A DNA stretch of 6,156 bases, from the NCBI GenBank assembly GCA_012515645.1, contig JAAYXY010000073.1, positions 1-6,156 on the forward strand. Reading direction: 5' to 3'. Below are positions 4,273 through 6,156 of this stretch, in pieces; positions within the stretch are counted from its first letter, which is position 1; each line of letters begins with the position of its first letter. Under the pieces are notes generated by a model. That model saw only the letters and a program-made list of their open reading frames with translations. It did not search any database and had not been told where the DNA came from. The DNA comes from Candidatus Peribacteria bacterium. Lineage in GTDB: Bacteria > Patescibacteriota > Gracilibacteria > Peribacterales > Peribacteraceae. A program made the translations under genes and the position numbers.

Positions 4273-6156
4273 TCCCGGTACACCGTTGACTGTACGACCG
4301 TTTTGCCAATATCCACCCAGCCGAATGTTGTAATTTCGTCATCCCATTCAACTGCACCGGGTATATCGCGATTGCCTGTCTGCTGCAAAGAGACCTGCAC
4401 AGTAGATGTGCCCTGCGTTATGCGCGGATTCGTAATGAAGCCGCGTAACGCCAAATCAATGGATTCCCCTTGCGGTATGGATGTTTCCACCTGTCCGGAT
4501 GCCAGATCGCTGCATGTCACCAGAATTTGCCCCGTTGTCGCACTCTGGGAACACACGGCTGTCACAGTGTTATTCGCCGTGTTATACAGCGCAAAACTGC
4601 CACCCAAGAACTGCACATTGGTCGCATTGACCGTGAAACGGAGAGTCTGGATAGTGGCAACGTTGCGACCACCTTGCACATTGGCATTCTCTGCAGCCGT
4701 AAAACGGAACATACCGATTGCGCGCGTGCCCGTAGGTACCGAGGACTGATCGGGATCCTGATTGATGTTTTCTATGCTGCGTATTTTTGCCAGTACCACA
4801 TCATGAACGGGTCCTTCTATATCCTGGCCCATTGCAGCGGTATTCACACCAACGAACACTTCCCCTTCTGCGATGTCATCATCGTCGTTCACTGCAAGCG
4901 TCTCCTGGGATCCTTCTCCCCTGGCAGTCACTGGACGCTCCGCGCCTGCAGTCTCAATGCGTATCTGCGCCGTCGCTCCGCTCACAACCCCTGCCTGGTC
5001 GGACTTTACAACACCGCGAATACTGTAGGTTTTCTCTGTATCCTTCGGAACGAGTATAGATGTCCCGGCGCAGAACTTGTCCGGCATTTGTACTGAGCAC
5101 GATGTGCCCCATGCGGTCTCGGAGGGGAACGCTGCGCCGTCTTCGTAGATCAATAATTGACTGAACACGCTGTCGGGTGCCTGGAATGCTATATTGCGCA
5201 CTTCGATATCCTCTCCATCCGCACGGAAGGTAATGCGCAATAGATCGCTACTGGTCTGGCCCCCCACCATCTGCGTACTCGCGGAAGGCACCATACTCTG
5301 GTACACGAATAGATTGCCTCTACCAATAATATCGAAATGCGGCTGTTCTATGGTATTCACCGCGATCCAGCATATGGATTCTTCATAACACCCGGCACCG
5401 TTGAGATCCACTCCCGTCACCTCGCGGCCATCCTGCAGTCCTACCCCCTGTATAAAACGCGGGTCCCCCGTCGCAAACACGATTTGGAATGCGCCGGAAG
5501 GAACGACTGCAGCAATGGATGCTCTCACCTCGAAACGCACGGCGAACCCCTCCGGCACCGCAGCATTCACGCCACTAAAAATAATGCTTTCTCCGCTAAC
5601 CTGCCCTGTCGTCCACTGCGTATCTACGATACCGTCGCCATCGTTGTCAAAAAAGAGCCGGTAATCATGGGCATGCCGCACGCTGCCCGTCGCCGCCGTA
5701 AAGATCAACGTGTTGATGCCCACATCCTGCCTGCCTGCAATGGCGTCAAAAGCAAAGAGTGTTATGTCCTCGGCACCCGGTGTAAGCGCCGTTACGGCAG
5801 CAGGTCGCTGTTCGATGCGCAACGCTCCATGGTATACCGCCGTACCGCTCCCGGGATCCTGCGCAGGCACAGTCACCGGATCCTCCGACGCGGGATCGTC
5901 TGTGGGATCCTCCGGTTCTGTCTCGGGAATCCACACCTGCCGTATCGGTTCATTCATGGCGACGATCAGATATGCCATGTCGCTGCGCGTGAGCTCGTGG
6001 CCGGCATTGCGAGGAAAGTACTGAAACAACCCTCGCTCCGCGGCCACCTCAAAGTACGGCACGTACCAAAATTCCGGCGCGTACACATCTGGCGGCACGG
6101 GGATCTGCCAGGCTTCTATGGCGATTTTCAGCCCTTCTGCCAGATTCACTGTCCTC
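4269..6156 (-). CDS. Large surface protein: partial SLH segment, acidic linker, three beta-rich repeats (5' end outside window)
   Basis: This is the C-terminal part of a probable cell-surface protein; residues are numbered here from the GTG at 6149. Frame-wise it continues upstream: codons before that GTG read R-T, and RTVNLAEGLKIAIEA looks like the inside of an SLH repeat, so this GTG is very likely not the start. Residues 21-65 form an SLH unit (DVYAPEFWYVPYFEVAAERG, then LTRSD at 53-57 in place of the usual TRAE), a module that ties proteins to cell-wall polymer. Residues 76-102 are a Pro/Glu/Asp linker. Three homologous domains follow at about 107-270, 274-446 and 448-626. Domain 1 carries DNDGDGIVD (168-176), a calcium-loop pattern. 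Six cysteines occur as pairs 254/260, 351/360 and 533/546, which fits disulfides outside the cell. It resembles Peregrinibacteria surface proteins as I recall them. Function is unknown, perhaps S-layer or adhesion. Confidence 0.88.
   Translation of the reverse strand, partial: RTVNLAEGLKIAIEAWQIPVPPDVYAPEFWYVPYFEVAAERGLFQYFPRNAGHELTRSDMAYLIVAMNEPIRQVWIPETEPEDPTDDPASEDPVTVPAQDPGSGTAVYHGALRIEQRPAAVTALTPGAEDITLFAFDAIAGRQDVGINTLIFTAATGSVRHAHDYRLFFDNDGDGIVDTQWTTGQVSGESIIFSGVNAAVPEGFAVRFEVRASIAAVVPSGAFQIVFATGDPRFIQGVGLQDGREVTGVDLNGAGCYEESICWIAVNTIEQPHFDIIGRGNLFVYQSMVPSASTQMVGGQTSSDLLRITFRADGEDIEVRNIAFQAPDSVFSQLLIYEDGAAFPSETAWGTSCSVQMPDKFCAGTSILVPKDTEKTYSIRGVVKSDQAGVVSGATAQIRIETAGAERPVTARGEGSQETLAVNDDDDIAEGEVFVGVNTAAMGQDIEGPVHDVVLAKIRSIENINQDPDQSSVPTGTRAIGMFRFTAAENANVQGGRNVATIQTLRFTVNATNVQFLGGSFALYNTANNTVTAVCSQSATTGQILVTCSDLASGQVETSIPQGESIDLALRGFITNPRITQGTSTVQVSLQQTGNRDIPGAVEWDDEITTFGWVDIGKTVVQSTVYRD
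4272..4808 (-). other. Surface-protein beta repeat 3 (C-terminal)
   Basis: Third repeat (residues 448-626). ATIQTLRFTVNATNVQF, SFALYN, C533/C546, then IPQGESIDLALRGFIT and VQVSLQQTGNRDIPG follow the same order of strands as repeat 2. The cysteines align with C351/C360. The chain ends with GWVDIGKTVVQSTVYRD, a form of ending I recall from Peregrinibacteria surface proteins. Confidence 0.6.
4812..5330 (-). other. Surface-protein beta repeat 2
   Basis: Second repeat (residues 274-446). GNLFVYQ...VGGQTSSDLLRITFRADGEDIEVRNIAF matches the opening of repeat 1. The cysteines C351 and C360 flank a loop, followed by ILVPKDTEKTYSIRGVVKS and a terminal VFVGVNTAA that mirrors IAVNT in repeat 1. It contains a run of four aspartates (422-425). 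Confidence 0.6.
5340..5831 (-). other. Surface-protein beta repeat 1
   Basis: First of three tandem homologous domains (residues 107-270). It opens with GALRIEQ...PGAEDITLFAFDA...QDVGINTLIFTA, aligning with the openings of repeats 2 and 3. It differs from them by having the DNDGDGIVD loop where the others carry a cysteine pair; its own pair (C254, C260) lies later in the domain. Confidence 0.6.
5844..5924 (-). repeat. Acidic Pro-rich linker with short DNA repeats
   Basis: The linker between the SLH segment and the first beta domain is rich in E, D, P and T, with recurring (E/Q)DP units. At the DNA level GGATCCTCCG occurs at 5878-5887 and again at 5905-5914, 27 nt apart, and GGATCCT occurs at 5854-5860. 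In-frame spacing suggests expansion by slippage or local duplication. Such linkers are usually flexible spacers. Confidence 0.6.
5955..6156 (-). other. SLH-like segment of the surface protein
   Basis: The segment covers the end of one SLH unit (TVNLAEGLKIAIEAW) and one nearly complete unit with the pattern D-x-FWY-x-PY-x-x-x-A-x-x-x-G, FPRN, LTRSD-x-AYLIV. SLH units usually come in threes, so one or more probably lie beyond the right edge. They bind secondary cell-wall polymers in Firmicutes and related surface-layer systems; the ligand in this organism is unknown. Confidence 0.7.

Noticed and set aside
4303..5096. Plus-strand open frames of 148 and 208 codons opposite the surface-protein gene
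   Set aside because: They overlap each other and a frame with clear repeats on the minus strand. The translations have no recognisable motif.
1..6156. CRISPR arrays, tRNA or rRNA genes, insertion sequences
   Set aside because: I saw no regularly spaced repeats, cloverleaf-like segments, rRNA-like sequence, transposase motifs or terminal inverted repeats.

Overview
The window holds seven genes and reads as part of a bacterial chromosome, probably from the Candidate Phyla Radiation (Patescibacteria), closest in style to Peregrinibacteria/Peribacteria. This placement is an inference. It rests on a cell-surface protein with S-layer homology (SLH) and beta-repeat domains of the kind known from those groups, a MacA-like adaptor with a long helical insert and a Met/Gly-rich tail, a short stand-alone Smr protein, and roughly even GC content. 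Long frames stay open under the standard code and none of the six visible stops is TGA, which argues against the UGA=Gly code of Gracilibacteria/Absconditabacteria.

Layout. From 3896 down to base 1 on the minus strand runs a compact five-gene cluster. In transcription order it holds a 131-aa single-TM protein, a 146-aa single-TM protein with two copies of a short helical motif also present once in the first, a 643-aa MacA/HlyD-type adaptor, a 221-aa MacB/LolD-type ABC ATPase, and the first 138 residues of a MacB-type permease that runs off the left edge. Gaps are 18, 15, 13 and 1 nt, so the cluster looks like one operon for a tripartite-type ABC export or envelope system without a visible outer-membrane partner.

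A 121-bp intergenic stretch (3897-4017) separates this operon from a divergent plus-strand gene for an 84-aa Smr-domain protein (4018-4272). That gene runs tail to tail into a large minus-strand surface-protein gene (4269-6156, 5' end outside the window), and the two share the palindrome TTAA as their stop codons. The surface protein has a partial SLH segment, an acidic Pro-rich linker and three tandem homologous beta-rich domains.

The ABC genes should work together: the ATPase drives the permease and the adaptor contacts it outside the membrane. The two small motif proteins are candidate accessory subunits with no assignable function. None of the six visible start codons has a recognisable Shine-Dalgarno sequence. 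Several are preceded by pyrimidine-rich tracts, and one (Smr) has a -10-like hexamer only 6 nt upstream, as in leaderless genes. No RNA genes, CRISPR arrays, insertion sequences or stretches over 300 bases without a gene were found.
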